Notes: a model not told the origin generated them from the sequence alone. Shown: positions 9,143 through 20,013, numbered from the stretch's first letter. The stretch: 64,000 nucleotides of DNA from Sphingobacterium arenae (GCF_014692505.1 NZ_JACNYK010000002.1:806001-870000); one strand, 5' to 3'. Numbers and translations: made by a program.

Positions 9143-10250
9143 ATTAGGGTTATACTTGCCTGCGATCGTTTCGGGCGTCTTATTATTAGGCCCGATGCAA
9201 ACTTTTGCACAGTCCAATTATAAGGAAAGTAGCAACAGCTTTGCTCGTTATACGAAATCTGGAGATTTAAAGAATCTCGAGAGTGCAAAAAAGTTTATCG
9301 ATGAAACGTATAAAAGCCGTCGCGATTCAAATAGTGCGCGTGTAAACGTCCTCCGTGCAATGATATATAGTTCTATGGCATATGCCGATTCAACGCGTAG
9401 TATAAAAACCCCCAGCGATCCCATTGACATCACCTATGAATCGGTGAACAAAATAAAAAAACGTGATTGGGACAACTATGTTGCTGAACACCAATACGTC
9501 AACCAAAACCTGGCAGCATCGCATATTTATAAAGCAAAAAAGGCATTAGAGAAAGAAGATTATGCTGGCGCCTATGATAATTACTTGAAGGTAAAAAATC
9601 TAGACATCCAAAATTACGATGTGACGTATAACCTTGCTCTTTTGGCAGCGCAAACCCAACAGTACGATACAGCAATTGCTTATTACAACGATCTACTAAA
9701 AAAAGGTGATGCGCCGGTTGAATATTACCTGGAGCTTGCGGAGGTATACAAACAAAACAACGATAGTCAGGGTATATTGAACACATTGCACGAGGCACGT
9801 ACCAAGTTCCCCGAGAACAAACAAGTATTGATGAATTTGGTTCAGCTTTTTGCACAGCGAAATGAGTACAAGGCTATCGCGCCAATTATTGATGAGGCTG
9901 TTGCCCATGAGCCAGAAAATATCGATCTGAATTATTTGGCAGGGTACTCGAATGAAACGGTAGGAAATATTGAAATTGCCAAAAGATATTACGGAAAAGT
10001 GCTACAGCTTGACCATAATAACTATGAGGCCAACCTTGCTTTAGGACTTATTTATCTCAACAGTTTTTTAAGGGATAGCGATAACGTGGAGGCACAGTAC
10101 CAAGCACAAAATTTACTATTGAAGGCAAACGAAATTCGTCCTTACGACGTTAATGCTTTAAAGTCACTTTCTCTATATTATGAGAGGTCAGGAGATCTCG
10201 CACAGTTAGATCGTGTAAAATTATTATTGAATCAACTATCAAATAATTAG
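9120..10250 (+). CDS. Secreted TPR protein overlapping gyrA
   Basis: A 376-residue protein with a signal peptide (basic MRKKTKNK, hydrophobic stretch, cut near TFA-QS) followed by tetratricopeptide repeats, recognisable by alternating Ala/Gly-Tyr helices such as [20 protein letters not shown] and [20 protein letters not shown]. Probably a periplasmic scaffold; no catalytic motif is seen. I chose the ATG at 9120 because the signal peptide starts there; an ATG at 9075 adds 15 residues ahead of it. The start lies 23 bp inside gyrA, so translation is probably coupled. The downstream TPR gene starts 2 bp after the stop. Confidence 0.8.
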   Translation: MRKKTKNKLGLYLPAIVSGVLLLGPMQTFAQSNYKESSNSFARYTKSGDLKNLESAKKFIDETYKSRRDSNSARVNVLRAMIYSSMAYADSTRSIKTPSDPIDITYESVNKIKKRDWDNYVAEHQYVNQNLAASHIYKAKKALEKEDYAGAYDNYLKVKNLDIQNYDVTYNLALLAAQTQQYDTAIAYYNDLLKKGDAPVEYYLELAEVYKQNNDSQGILNTLHEARTKFPENKQVLMNLVQLFAQRNEYKAIAPIIDEAVAHEPENIDLNYLAGYSNETVGNIEIAKRYYGKVLQLDHNNYEANLALGLIYLNSFLRDSDNVEAQYQAQNLLLKANEIRPYDVNALKSLSLYYERSGDLAQLDRVKLLLNQLSNN

Positions 10251-10252
10251 GT

Positions 10253-11452
10253 ATGAATTTTAAAAGAGCAATATTATTTTCTTTATTGGTGATAGCAGGT
10301 ACTACTGCTTTCGCTCAAAGCGGCAATTTGCGAAAAGCAAAGGCGGGACTACAGAAATTTCAGCAATCACAGGAATTACAGAATTTAAAAGGATTGCAAG
10401 GAGCCAGCGCAGTAGAACTTGATAAAGAAAGTCTACAAAGTGCTAAAGAGGCAATAGACCAGGCGATTACACATGACAAAACAAAAGATGATCCCGAAAC
10501 TTGGACATTTTACGCATTGATAAACGCTAATTTGGCTACGTTAGAAAAATCGAAAGAAGCGCTACAAGCAGCTGAAGAAGGTATTCAAAAAGCAACACAA
10601 TTGGATAACGAAGGGAAGAATAAAGAAAATATTGCTGTTGCTGGACAACTTTTAGGTCAACTTAGTTTCGGACAAGGTGCCGACGCGTTTAATAGCCAAG
10701 ATTACAAAACGGCTTATACGGCTTTCGAGCAGGCGTTGAAATATCTTCCCGGAGACACAACACTCCTTTTTTATTCGGGTTTGGCAGCCAGCAATGCACA
10801 AGACAACACAAATGCTATTGAAAAATTTAAGCAGTTGGTTCCGGAAAAAGAATTTTCCAACCATAAAGTTGTCATGACAGAATTGTCAAGACTACATCTC
10901 TTGGCTGCCGACACGGCTACAGCTTTGGAGTATGCCGCAAAAGCAGTTGCAGAGTATCCAGAAGACAACGATATTGCTATTCAAAATATTGAACTGAATC
11001 TGATAACTGGCAATGAGGATAAAATAATAAGCGATATCGAAAGTCAAATTGCAAAGGATTCGGACAACAAAACGTTATATTACTATTTGGGTATCGCATA
11101 TTCCACCTCAAATAATAACGATAAGGCCATTGATGCATATAAAAAGGCTGTTGAACTCGATCCCGATTATTTAGAAGCCAATAAAAATGCTTCTGCAACA
11201 ATAATCAACCGTGTAAGAGACCAATTAAACGCTCTTGGTGATGATAAAACTTTATCTAATACTGACTATAGTACAAAGGTAGAAGAGCTTAAAGAGAAGA
11301 TTAAAGAAGCCTTACCTTACTTGGAGAAGGTGGTTTCATTGGCCCCTAACGATATAGATGCACTAAAAAGTCTGAAAAGCTATTACGACTTCCAACAAGA
11401 CGAAGCAAAATCAGTCGAAACGCAAGCTAAAATTGACGCACTACAACAGTAG
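10253..11452 (+). CDS. Secreted TPR protein, second of a pair
   Basis: A 399-residue protein with a clear signal peptide (MNFKRAILFSLLVIAGTTAFA, cut before QSG) and several TPR motifs, for example YYYLGIAYSTSNNNDKAIDAY then a canonical AVELDPDYLEANKN. It probably works in the periplasm as a protein-protein interaction scaffold, perhaps with the TPR protein encoded 2 bp upstream. The function is unknown. A strong terminator lies about 90 bp downstream, closing the gyrA-TPR-TPR unit. Confidence 0.8.
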   Translation: MNFKRAILFSLLVIAGTTAFAQSGNLRKAKAGLQKFQQSQELQNLKGLQGASAVELDKESLQSAKEAIDQAITHDKTKDDPETWTFYALINANLATLEKSKEALQAAEEGIQKATQLDNEGKNKENIAVAGQLLGQLSFGQGADAFNSQDYKTAYTAFEQALKYLPGDTTLLFYSGLAASNAQDNTNAIEKFKQLVPEKEFSNHKVVMTELSRLHLLAADTATALEYAAKAVAEYPEDNDIAIQNIELNLITGNEDKIISDIESQIAKDSDNKTLYYYLGIAYSTSNNNDKAIDAYKKAVELDPDYLEANKNASATIINRVRDQLNALGDDKTLSNTDYSTKVEELKEKIKEALPYLEKVVSLAPNDIDALKSLKSYYDFQQDEAKSVETQAKIDALQQ

Positions 11453-11542
11453 TGTTGCTTCGATCTATAGTCATAAAATAAAAAGAAAGTTTATTTTTCT
11501 AAAGGGAATCGAAAAGACTTCGCTTTTTGAAATATTGGCTTC

Positions 11543-11585
11543 GAAAAACGGTCAGAAAAAACATGTTTTTTTCTGACCGTTTTTA
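11543..11585. terminator. Strong bidirectional terminator hairpin
   Basis: AAAACGGTCAGAAAAAAC and its complement form a near-perfect inverted repeat with almost no loop, flanked by A-run and T-run. It ends the gyrA-TPR transcript and isolates the susC promoter. Confidence 0.85.
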
Positions 11586-11782
11586 TTTCCCAGATTGCAT
11601 AACATATTGTTCTTCAATTTATAGTCGGCTTATCGTTTATTCAATATTCTTTATGCAACTTATATAGAATGAGATATAGAAGTCATCGTCCTACGGCCGG
11701 TTTACTACTGTCATAGAATAATCAAAAAAACACTTGCATAACAAACTTTTCAAAAAAGACTACTAAATCTATATATATTATT
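11586..11782. other. Intergenic region upstream of susC
   Basis: About 200 bp of AT-rich DNA between the terminator and the susC -7 box. No ORF or clear operator was seen. Confidence 0.5.
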
Positions 11783-11790
11783 TATATTTG
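11783..11790 (+). promoter_or_regulatory. Promoter -7 box for susC-susD
   Basis: TATATTTG is an exact TAnnTTTG match, about 100 bp before the susC ATG, which leaves a roughly 95-nt leader. Confidence 0.55.
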
Positions 11791-11891
11791 CACCTCAAAA
11801 TGCAAAAGAGTAAGATAAAATTGATCTTCCTCAAGGTCAGTAAATCTCTTACTATAAGATACAACAATTTTTAATTTCAAATGCCGTATTT

Positions 11892-14800
11892 ATGTCTAAA
11901 ATTACCACACGTTTTTATTCTGGTCTAGCACTTGTATTATTTTTGGGCACCTCGTTATCTCTCCGAGCCCAGACCCGTGCAATAGAGGGAACCGTTAAAG
12001 ATGCCTTTACTGGGGAACCGTTGCCAGGTGTAAGTATTCAGGTTTCTGATCAATTGACCAGCACAACCACCCAAAGAGATGGGCGTTATAGCTTAGAAGT
12101 TGACGATTCTGCTGTCGAACTGATATTTTCATTTTTGGGCTATGACACCCAGCGCCTCCCCCTGAAATCTTCCACAATTGATGTATCGATGGAAGTGTCA
12201 AGTAAGGATTTGGATGAAGTGGTGGTCGTAGCTTATGGAACATCGCGAAGGGGCAATATCACCGGGTCGGTGAGTACAATTAACAACAAGCAGCTTGAAA
12301 ACAGACAGGTTTCCGACATCTCAAAAGCTTTCGAAGGACAGGTTCCAGGGCTACAGTCGGTAGCTTCTTCTGGACAACCGGGTACGGGAGCCACCATCCG
12401 TATCCGTGGAATAGGCTCCATTAATGCTTCAGCTGACCCGCTCTATGTCGTCGACGGTAGTCCATATATGGGGGATATTAATGCTATCAATCCAAATGAT
12501 ATTCAATCAATCAGCGTATTAAAGGATGCAGCTTCCAGTGCCCTTTATGGTTCACGAGGTGCAAATGGTGTCATCATCATTACGACGAAAAGTGGACAAG
12601 CGGGTGAAAAAGCAGCTATTAACCTCAACTTTACCCAAGGAGCAACAAGTCGGGCAGTAAAAGACTACGAGCAGGTAGGAACGGACGAGTACTTTATGCT
12701 GTATTGGGAAGCACTTCGAAATAAGAATCTTTCCAGCAACCTCACTCCCGAACAAGCGGCCAGAAATGCCAGCAGTACTTTGCTCACCGATTTAAATATT
12801 AATCCGTACGGACCGGCTTACCCGCAGCCAATTGGACTGGATGGGCAATTAGTAGATGGAGCGAAACCTTTATGGAACGACAACTGGACCGATGTATTAC
12901 AACGTATAGGCAGTCGTACACAAGCTGACCTCAATCTGAGTGGTGGTGGTGAAAACCACACCTATTTTATTTCAGGTGGTTATCTGAATGAAAACGGAAT
13001 CGCTATTGAATCGGGGTACCGACGCTATAATATACGTTCGAATATCGATGCGAAACTACGTCCTTGGCTAAATGCTGGTGTTAACTTTGCCGGAAGTAGT
13101 TCTCTTCAAAAATATCCTCAATCTGAAGATAGCAACACAGCGAACATTATTAATTTCTCCAGACTTGTACCCTCTTTTTATCCTTATTATAAAAGAAACC
13201 CAGACGGCAGTTATGAGACAGATGCGTACGATAACAAAATTTGGGATTTTGGTGACTATCGTCCTAGTGGAGCTACCCCGCGAAACAACTTGGCAGCATC
13301 TCTCCCTTTAGATAAAAACGATATTCTCCGAGAAAACGTTTCTACACGGGCCTATTTAGAGGCGATATTGCACCCGACATTAAAATTTAGATCTACCTAT
13401 AGTGTGGATTACATCAATTCCAATACCCACGATTATACTAATCCGATCTATGGCAATTCGGGCGAGCGCGGAGGAACCGTCTATAAATCCAATGTACGTA
13501 CTGTAGCACAAACCTGGAACAACATTTTGACTTTCGATAAGCAATTTGAAGATCACCATCTCAATCTATTAGCAGGCCATGAATATTATGATTTCCATTC
13601 GGCCAACATTAGTGGAGATCGCGAACGTTTCGTTTTACCCGGGTTTTATGAGCCTGTTGCGGCATCACAACTGAATTCATTTACAGGGTCGTCCTCCGAT
13701 TATAGGCTATTGAGTTTTTTGGGTCGGGCGGAGTATAACTATCTAAACCGCTATCATCTTTCAGCCTCTTTACGGACCGATGGTTCATCTCGATTTGCAC
13801 CGGAAAGTCGATGGGGTACATTTTGGTCTGTGGGCGGGTCATGGAAAATAGCAGAGGAAAGTTTCTTCCAAGACCAAATGCTCATCAACCAACTAACGTT
13901 ACGTGCCAGCTATGGTGGTCAGGGAAATGATAATCTGGGCACTTACTATGCTTACCAAGGTTTATATACGATAGCCAATAATTTAGGCAAGGGAGGTACG
14001 GTAACAGACCGTCTTCCTACACCAGATTTAAAATGGGAAACAAACCTCAATTTTAATCTCGGTCTGGATATTGCAATACTCCAAAATCGGATTTCGTTAT
14101 CTGCAGAGTATTTTAACAGACAAAGTAAGGATCTATTGTTTACGATGCCGTTACCGCCATCATCAGGTTATATTGGCTATGACGCAAATATCGGTTCCAT
14201 GAAAAATACAGGTTTCGATATAGATTTACGCACGATCCCCGTTAGAACTACGGATTTTCGGTGGAATCTAGACGTGAACTTCTCTCACTATCGCAACCAG
14301 ATAACGGAGCTCCCTACGGAAAACAACGAACCGCTCGATGCTGGAAATAAACTGTTGCGCATCGGAGGCTCCATTTATGATTTCTATATCCCCGAATGGG
14401 CTGGCGTAGATCCAGAAAACGGAAACCCTTTATGGTATCTGGCTGATGACAACGGCAACAGAAGCAACGAAACGACTTCGGTGCATGGGGATGCTGGACG
14501 CTTCATCCAAGGCAGTTCGCTACCCAAACTCGTTGGCGGTGTAAACAACAGTTTTTCCTATAAAAACATAGACTTTTCCGCATTACTAAGCTTTAGTATC
14601 GGCGGACAAGTTTTAGATAACGATTATCTGATGATTATGCATAATGGAAATACACCTGGTCGGGCTTGGAGCAAGGAAATCTTAAACCGTTGGACACCCG
14701 AAAATACGGAAACTGACGTACCGCGTTTGACCACAGATAATCTGAGTTGGACGTCTACTTCCACCCGCTTTCTCTATAGCGGAACATATGCACGCTTGAA

Positions 14801-15005
14801 AAATGTTAGTATCGGATACACGGTTCCACAGTCGGTATTATCGCGCATAGGGATAGGCAGCTTGCGCGTCTTCGCTCTTGCAGAAAACCTATTCACTTTT
14901 CATGGGCATAAGGGTATGGATCCCGAACAAACGGTAAATGGGGCAACCTATTATAGATATCCCGCTATACGTACTATTTCCGGCGGATTACAGTTTGGAT
15001 TATAA
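11892..15005 (+). CDS. SusC/RagA-type TonB-linked outer-membrane transporter
   Basis: The outer-membrane channel of a SusCD pair; it imports glycans, peptides or other large nutrients with energy from TonB. The 1037 residues comprise a signal peptide (cut near LRA-Q, residue 26), a carboxypeptidase-regulatory-like domain (about 30-105, EGTVKDAFTGEPLPGVSI), the plug with the SusC hallmark DEVVVVAYGTSRRGNITGSV (about 108-127) and VLKDAASSALYGSRGANGVI (about 210), and then a long beta-barrel ending in aromatic-rich strands with C-terminal GLQFGL. The substrate is unknown. susD follows after 31 bp. No sigma/anti-sigma pair, hybrid two-component system or glycosidase adjoins it. Confidence 0.93.
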   Translation: MSKITTRFYSGLALVLFLGTSLSLRAQTRAIEGTVKDAFTGEPLPGVSIQVSDQLTSTTTQRDGRYSLEVDDSAVELIFSFLGYDTQRLPLKSSTIDVSMEVSSKDLDEVVVVAYGTSRRGNITGSVSTINNKQLENRQVSDISKAFEGQVPGLQSVASSGQPGTGATIRIRGIGSINASADPLYVVDGSPYMGDINAINPNDIQSISVLKDAASSALYGSRGANGVIIITTKSGQAGEKAAINLNFTQGATSRAVKDYEQVGTDEYFMLYWEALRNKNLSSNLTPEQAARNASSTLLTDLNINPYGPAYPQPIGLDGQLVDGAKPLWNDNWTDVLQRIGSRTQADLNLSGGGENHTYFISGGYLNENGIAIESGYRRYNIRSNIDAKLRPWLNAGVNFAGSSSLQKYPQSEDSNTANIINFSRLVPSFYPYYKRNPDGSYETDAYDNKIWDFGDYRPSGATPRNNLAASLPLDKNDILRENVSTRAYLEAILHPTLKFRSTYSVDYINSNTHDYTNPIYGNSGERGGTVYKSNVRTVAQTWNNILTFDKQFEDHHLNLLAGHEYYDFHSANISGDRERFVLPGFYEPVAASQLNSFTGSSSDYRLLSFLGRAEYNYLNRYHLSASLRTDGSSRFAPESRWGTFWSVGGSWKIAEESFFQDQMLINQLTLRASYGGQGNDNLGTYYAYQGLYTIANNLGKGGTVTDRLPTPDLKWETNLNFNLGLDIAILQNRISLSAEYFNRQSKDLLFTMPLPPSSGYIGYDANIGSMKNTGFDIDLRTIPVRTTDFRWNLDVNFSHYRNQITELPTENNEPLDAGNKLLRIGGSIYDFYIPEWAGVDPENGNPLWYLADDNGNRSNETTSVHGDAGRFIQGSSLPKLVGGVNNSFSYKNIDFSALLSFSIGGQVLDNDYLMIMHNGNTPGRAWSKEILNRWTPENTETDVPRLTTDNLSWTSTSTRFLYSGTYARLKNVSIGYTVPQSVLSRIGIGSLRVFALAENLFTFHGHKGMDPEQTVNGATYYRYPAIRTISGGLQFGL

Positions 15006-15036
15006 GTGATGATGAATTTATAAAAACACCGAAAAA

Positions 15037-16530
15037 ATGAAATTAAAACATATATATATTGCAGTCTTGGTGCTATTGTCCTCGACATCTTGCAGCGACA
15101 TACTCGATACCGCTCCCACTGACGCGGTCGTAGATACCGAAATCTACAAATCAACCGAGAACATAGAAACCGTTATAGAGGGCACATGGCGATACCTGAA
15201 TGACACCTATTTCACCTATGCTAATCCTGGTTATACCGCATTCATGCGAACCAGTGATGCGATGGGAAACGACGTCGCTGTTACCACTAAATATGGTTAC
15301 CGGGATCCATACACCTTTAATGAAATGATTAATTCGACCGCTTATCGGGTAACTTCGCTCTGGAGGTTATTATATAAGGTCATTGACAATACAAACAATG
15401 TAATCCACAAAGTCGATGCCGCAGAAGGTAGTGATGCGGACAAGGAATATTTAAAGGGACAAGCAAAAGCATTAAGAGCATTCTGTTATCTTAATTTAGC
15501 TTCCTTCTATCAGTTCAGTTATCAAAAAGACAAAAATGCATTAACAGTACCTATTTATACTGAACCAACGACCCGGGAAACAAAAGGACAGCCAAAAGCA
15601 AGTTTGGAAGATATCTATAACCTGATTATAGCTGACCTTACTGACGCATCTGGGTTGTTAACGGATTACACACGCAGCAACAAGTACAGAATCGATCAGC
15701 ATGTCGTACAAGGATTGTTAGCACGAACCTATTTGAATATTGGGCTGTGGGCAGAAGCTGCAGAAGCAGCAGAGCAAGCAAAGGAAGGGTACAACCTTAT
15801 GACAGCCGACGCTTACGAACAGGGATTTAACGATGTAGGCAACGTGGAATGGATTTGGGGACACATACAAACGAGTGAACAGAATACCGCAAGCTATACC
15901 TTTCATTACCTCGATGTGTCCTCCTCTGGATCCTACTATTTCAGTTTCATGGCCGATCCTTATTTTAAAGATTTGTTTGATACCCAAGATATCCGCTATA
16001 AGCTTTTTGAATGGGATGGTGAACCAGGAAGAGAAGGTTTTCTGAGGTATAAAAAATTTAAATTTAAATCTAATCTAATTGGCGACATCGTATACATGAG
16101 GTCTGCAGAAATGTGGCTAATTGCCGCCGAAGGATATGCTCGTGCTGGACAAACCGCAGAAGCGGTAGAAGCGCTCAACACCTTGAGGGCCGCAAGAAAT
16201 GCTCCTCTTTATTCTGCTGCTTCCGGCACACTGCTCGACGAAATACTCATCGAGCGCCGAAAAGAGCTTTGGGGAGAAGGTTTTGCCCTTTCTGACATTA
16301 TCCGTACGCAGAGATCGGTAGTGCGAAAAGCATTTTTAGACAACGACGGCACGCCAATCCAAGTCGAAATCACCACTCCTGAAGGCGAAGTGAAGAAAGT
16401 AAACGGACAGGGACATCGCGTCGTTAACTTCCCGGATGGTACAGCATTCACCGCCAACAGCCGTTATTATATTTTTGCGATTCCTGATGAAGAAGTCCGT
16501 CGGAATCCCAACCTTAATAATAACAATTAA
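15037..16530 (+). CDS. SusD/RagB-family nutrient-binding lipoprotein
   Basis: The surface lid of the SusCD complex, binding substrate over the SusC channel. The 497 residues begin with a lipoprotein signal (SSTSC, Cys19, then SD) and continue with the SusD start LDTAPTDAVVDTEIYKS, the helical TPR-like region containing KGQAKALRAFCYLNLASFYQ (about 140-160), and the C-terminal segment MRSAEMWLIAAEGYARAGQ with LIERRKELWGEGFALSDIIR, all characteristic of the family. It is co-transcribed with susC and ends at a terminator. Confidence 0.92.
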   Translation: MKLKHIYIAVLVLLSSTSCSDILDTAPTDAVVDTEIYKSTENIETVIEGTWRYLNDTYFTYANPGYTAFMRTSDAMGNDVAVTTKYGYRDPYTFNEMINSTAYRVTSLWRLLYKVIDNTNNVIHKVDAAEGSDADKEYLKGQAKALRAFCYLNLASFYQFSYQKDKNALTVPIYTEPTTRETKGQPKASLEDIYNLIIADLTDASGLLTDYTRSNKYRIDQHVVQGLLARTYLNIGLWAEAAEAAEQAKEGYNLMTADAYEQGFNDVGNVEWIWGHIQTSEQNTASYTFHYLDVSSSGSYYFSFMADPYFKDLFDTQDIRYKLFEWDGEPGREGFLRYKKFKFKSNLIGDIVYMRSAEMWLIAAEGYARAGQTAEAVEALNTLRAARNAPLYSAASGTLLDEILIERRKELWGEGFALSDIIRTQRSVVRKAFLDNDGTPIQVEITTPEGEVKKVNGQGHRVVNFPDGTAFTANSRYYIFAIPDEEVRRNPNLNNNN

Positions 16531-16535
16531 CCCAT

Positions 16536-16571
16536 AAAAAAAGGCAGTCCAATCTTGGACTGCCTTTTTTT
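16536..16571. terminator. Bidirectional terminator between susD and a TPR gene
   Basis: AAAAAAGGCAGTCCA pairs with TGGACTGCCTTTTTTT around a 4-nt loop. It serves the convergent susD and TPR genes. Confidence 0.9.
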
Positions 16572-16585
16572 ACCAATTGCTACCC

Positions 16586-17257
16586 TTATTTCAAATTATC
16601 CCGGTAAACTTTTGCTTTTTTTACCTCGGTTTGGATATCCTTACGCGAAGCATCATAGCTAAGCACTTTCTCGTAATCAGTTACTGCTTTGTTATAAGCG
16701 TCCGTTGCCTTCGTCTTATCGTAGTTCGCGGCTCCTGTCGTACCAGTCAATATGCCAAGATCACGATATGCTATCGCTCTATTCTGGTATAGTTTTGCAT
16801 CATTCGGGGTGATCGCCACAGCTTTACTATAATCTTCAATAGCCGTTTTGAGCAACTGTTCTTTCGTTGCATTATCTAATTTACTTCCGCTCGCCACCGC
16901 CAAATTACTGCTAGCTTTACCTTTATAGTAATATGCGGAAGTATGTTGAGGATCCAGAGAGATGACTTTCTTAAATGTTTCAATAGCCTTTTTATAGTCT
17001 CCATTATGGAACTGAGAATACCCTAATAAATACTGTACATCCGGATCGTTCGCCTCCGTCGGAAGTGCTTTTTGCAAATGGGACGCTGCCGCCTTAAAAT
17101 CACCCTCCAGTAACGCTTTCTGACCTAATCGAACATTTGGATTACTATGTTGAGTTTGTTCCTGCGCCTGAACTGCTAAAGTAAACAAAGCAAGTGTAGT
17201 CGAGGCAAGGCCTAATTTCACTGCTTTCCATGGGTTATTAAAAAATCTCCGTTTCAT
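16586..17257 (-). CDS. Secreted TPR protein
   Basis: A 223-residue exported protein: signal peptide with cut near VQA-QE (residue 31), then three to four tetratricopeptide repeats, the clearest being VQYLLGYSQFHNGDYKKAIE, a following KKVISLDPQHTSAYYYKGKA unit and AIEDYSKAVAITPNDAKLYQ. Probably a periplasmic protein-interaction module. It stands alone, convergent with susD and divergent from lon, with a -7 box at 17339-17346. The specific role is unknown. Confidence 0.8.
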   Translation of the reverse strand: MKRRFFNNPWKAVKLGLASTTLALFTLAVQAQEQTQHSNPNVRLGQKALLEGDFKAAASHLQKALPTEANDPDVQYLLGYSQFHNGDYKKAIETFKKVISLDPQHTSAYYYKGKASSNLAVASGSKLDNATKEQLLKTAIEDYSKAVAITPNDAKLYQNRAIAYRDLGILTGTTGAANYDKTKATDAYNKAVTDYEKVLSYDASRKDIQTEVKKAKVYRDNLK

Positions 17258-17338
17258 ATAATTTGTTTTATTCTTCTAAATTTATCAAACACTATCTCCT
17301 TGGAATAAAGCTCCGTTAAATAGTTTAACAACACAATG

Positions 17339-17346
17339 CGAAGTTA
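17339..17346 (-). promoter_or_regulatory. Promoter -7 box for the TPR gene
   Basis: On the minus strand TAACTTCG, followed by CAT, is identical to the gyrA box and lies about 80 bp before the start. Confidence 0.4.
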
Positions 17347-17514
17347 TAAACATTTCCACATTTAATTATACCAAAAGTGTCTTTTATTACCTATCCAATT
17401 CTGCCGATTTAACAGGTTTTATTGTTTATTAACATAAATGATACCAAATTTTAAAGTTGGCATTTCTCTTGCACATACTGATTCCATAATTACTATTTCA
17501 GAAATCAACTAGAA

Positions 17515-17533
17515 TTCTGACATATTGTCGGAA
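17515..17533. promoter_or_regulatory. Inverted repeat just before lon
   Basis: TTCTGACA - TAT - TGTCGGAA, arms matching at 7 of 8 positions, ends 14 bp before the lon ATG. It could be an operator or a small mRNA hairpin. It is not the CIRCE sequence of HrcA. Confidence 0.35.
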
Positions 17534-17547
17534 GAACACACGCATAT

Positions 17548-20007
17548 ATGAATAAAAACGACACACTTGATATCAAACATGTATTTTCTGTCATAAATGA
17601 AGACACGGAGTTTTTTCCGTTGCTGAGCTCCCAAGATGAGGAGGAAATGACGAAAGCTGATATACCCGAAATACTACCGATACTCCCCTTGCGCAACACC
17701 GTGCTTTTCCCGGGAGTGGTTATTCCCATTACAGTGGGACGCGACAAATCTATAAAATTAGTAAAAGAAGCCTATAAAGGAGACCGTACAATTGGTGTGG
17801 TATCTCAAAAAGATATGGACATTGAAGAGCCTACCGTAGAGCAACTCCATAAAATAGGCACCGCGGCAAACATTATTAAAATTTTGCAGATGCCCGATGG
17901 GAATACCACCGTTATTATCCAGGGCAAGCAACGATTTAAGATCACGGAGATGATTGCTGAAGATCCCTACCTGAAAGCAAAGGTAGAGCGGGTTGCAGAA
18001 GACAAACCAAAAGTGTCAAGCAGGGAGTTTAAAGCGTTGATTTCTTCCATCAAAGAGATGGCTCTGCAAATTATCCAGCTTTCCCCGCACCTCCCCAGTG
18101 AAGCAGGTATGGCTATCAAAAATATAGAAAGCCCGACATTTCTCGTGAACTTTATTTCGTCGAATATGTCGTTGGAAATAAATCAAAAGCAGCAGCTTCT
18201 AGAAACGAAAGACTTTGTAAAGCGTGCCAAAATCCTATTGGAACACCTGACAACCGAAATCCAAATGTTGGAGCTAAAGAATCAGATCCAGAACAAAGTG
18301 AGGGTGGATTTGGATAAACAACAACGAGATTATTTCTTGAATCAACAGCTAAAAACTATCCAAGAGGAACTTGGAGGCAACACGCCCGACTTGGAAATGG
18401 AGGAGCTTGAAAACAGGGCCAAAGTGAAGAAGTGGTCAGCAGAAGTACAAAAACACTTCGATAAAGAGTTGGAAAAGCTCGGACGTATTAACCCCGCCGC
18501 CGCCGACTATTCTGTTCAGATCAATTATTTAGAGCTATTACTTGATTTACCTTGGGGGGAATATACAAAAGACAATTTCGATTTAAACAGGGCAATTAAA
18601 GTTCTGGATAAAGATCACTACGGGTTAGAGAAAGTCAAGCAGCGCATTATCGAATATCTGGCCGTGTTAAAGTTAAAGAATGACATGAAGGCCCCTATTC
18701 TTTGCTTAGTGGGTCCTCCGGGTGTTGGAAAAACATCACTAGGAAAATCCATAGCCAAGGCGCTGGGACGCAAATATACACGTATGGCATTAGGAGGTAT
18801 CCGCGACGAAGCGGAAATCCGCGGACACCGAAAAACCTATATTGGTGCAATGCCTGGACGTATTATCCAGTCGCTTAATAAAGCAGGAACGTCTAACCCT
18901 GTTTTTGTTTTGGATGAGGTAGACAAGCTAGGTGCGGATTTTAAGGGAGACCCGTCATCTGCCTTATTGGAAGTTTTAGACCCAGAGCAAAACACAAATT
19001 TTTACGATCACTATGTGGAGATGGAATATGACCTTTCTAAAGTCATGTTTATTGCTACAGCAAATTCGTTGAACGGTATCCAGCCTGCCTTACTGGATCG
19101 TATGGAGATTATCGAAGTAAACGGTTACACGATCGAGGAAAAGATAGAAATTGCTAAAAAGCACCTTCTTCCAAAGCAGCTTCAGCAACATGGGTTGACT
19201 AAAAAGGATGTTTCCTTAACGAACAAAGTAATTGAAAAAATCATTGAAGAATACACGAGAGAATCTGGTGTACGGGGTTTGGAAAAGAAAATTGGTTCGA
19301 TAGTTCGAGGTGTCGCAACGCGCATCGTTATGGAGAAAGAATACAATCCGAAAATAAGCACACAAGTGACGGAAGAAATCCTTGGTGCGCCAATGTTTGA
19401 CAAAGACCTCTATGAGGATAATGAGATCGCGGGTGTTGTTACCGGACTTGCCTGGACGGCAGTTGGAGGAGATATCCTATTTATTGAATCGAGTTTAAGT
19501 CCCGGAAAAGGTAAACTACATCTAACCGGTAATCTTGGTGATGTGATGAAAGAATCTGCTGCTATCGCGATGGCCTATCTAAGGTCCCACGCAGAAGAAT
19601 TTGGTATTGATTACCACGTTTTTGACAACTGGGATGTCAATATCCACGTTCCTGCAGGAGCCACACCTAAAGATGGGCCGTCGGCCGGTATAACCATGCT
19701 CACAGCACTGACTTCCCTTTTCACCCAGCGAAAGGTAAAAGAGAAATTGGCTATGACCGGAGAGATCACATTACGCGGACGTGTACTTCCAGTTGGTGGT
19801 ATACAAGAGAAAATTCTGGCAGCAAAACGTGCGAATATTAAGGATATCCTATTGTGTAAAGCAAATGAAAAAGATATTTTAGAAATCAAGGAAGATTATA
19901 TCAAAGATTTAAAATTCCATTATGTGACCAAAATGTCCGAAGTTATTGACATTGCCCTTTTAAAACAAACAGTTAAGTATCCGAAGGATTTAAGTCGAAC
20001 AGATTAG
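17548..20007 (+). CDS. lon: ATP-dependent Lon protease
   Basis: Cytoplasmic AAA+ serine protease that degrades misfolded and regulatory proteins. The 819 residues show the N-terminal substrate domain (about 45-240, [17 protein letters not shown]), the coiled linker, Walker [10 protein letters not shown] (about 390-398), Walker [12 protein letters not shown], and the protease domain with the catalytic dyad Ser712 (PKDGPSAG) and Lys755 ([11 protein letters not shown]). Dyad spacing of 43 residues equals that of E. coli Lon (Ser679/Lys722). The N-terminal extension of about 40 acidic residues is usual in Bacteroidota. It is a single gene with its own terminator. Confidence 0.97.
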   Translation: MNKNDTLDIKHVFSVINEDTEFFPLLSSQDEEEMTKADIPEILPILPLRNTVLFPGVVIPITVGRDKSIKLVKEAYKGDRTIGVVSQKDMDIEEPTVEQLHKIGTAANIIKILQMPDGNTTVIIQGKQRFKITEMIAEDPYLKAKVERVAEDKPKVSSREFKALISSIKEMALQIIQLSPHLPSEAGMAIKNIESPTFLVNFISSNMSLEINQKQQLLETKDFVKRAKILLEHLTTEIQMLELKNQIQNKVRVDLDKQQRDYFLNQQLKTIQEELGGNTPDLEMEELENRAKVKKWSAEVQKHFDKELEKLGRINPAAADYSVQINYLELLLDLPWGEYTKDNFDLNRAIKVLDKDHYGLEKVKQRIIEYLAVLKLKNDMKAPILCLVGPPGVGKTSLGKSIAKALGRKYTRMALGGIRDEAEIRGHRKTYIGAMPGRIIQSLNKAGTSNPVFVLDEVDKLGADFKGDPSSALLEVLDPEQNTNFYDHYVEMEYDLSKVMFIATANSLNGIQPALLDRMEIIEVNGYTIEEKIEIAKKHLLPKQLQQHGLTKKDVSLTNKVIEKIIEEYTRESGVRGLEKKIGSIVRGVATRIVMEKEYNPKISTQVTEEILGAPMFDKDLYEDNEIAGVVTGLAWTAVGGDILFIESSLSPGKGKLHLTGNLGDVMKESAAIAMAYLRSHAEEFGIDYHVFDNWDVNIHVPAGATPKDGPSAGITMLTALTSLFTQRKVKEKLAMTGEITLRGRVLPVGGIQEKILAAKRANIKDILLCKANEKDILEIKEDYIKDLKFHYVTKMSEVIDIALLKQTVKYPKDLSRTD

Positions 20008-20013
20008 TTCTTT

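Noticed and set aside
8806-9288. 160-codon minus-strand frame at the gyrA end
   Set aside because: Antisense to gyrA and the TPR gene; Ser-rich sequence mirrors the acidic gyrA tail.
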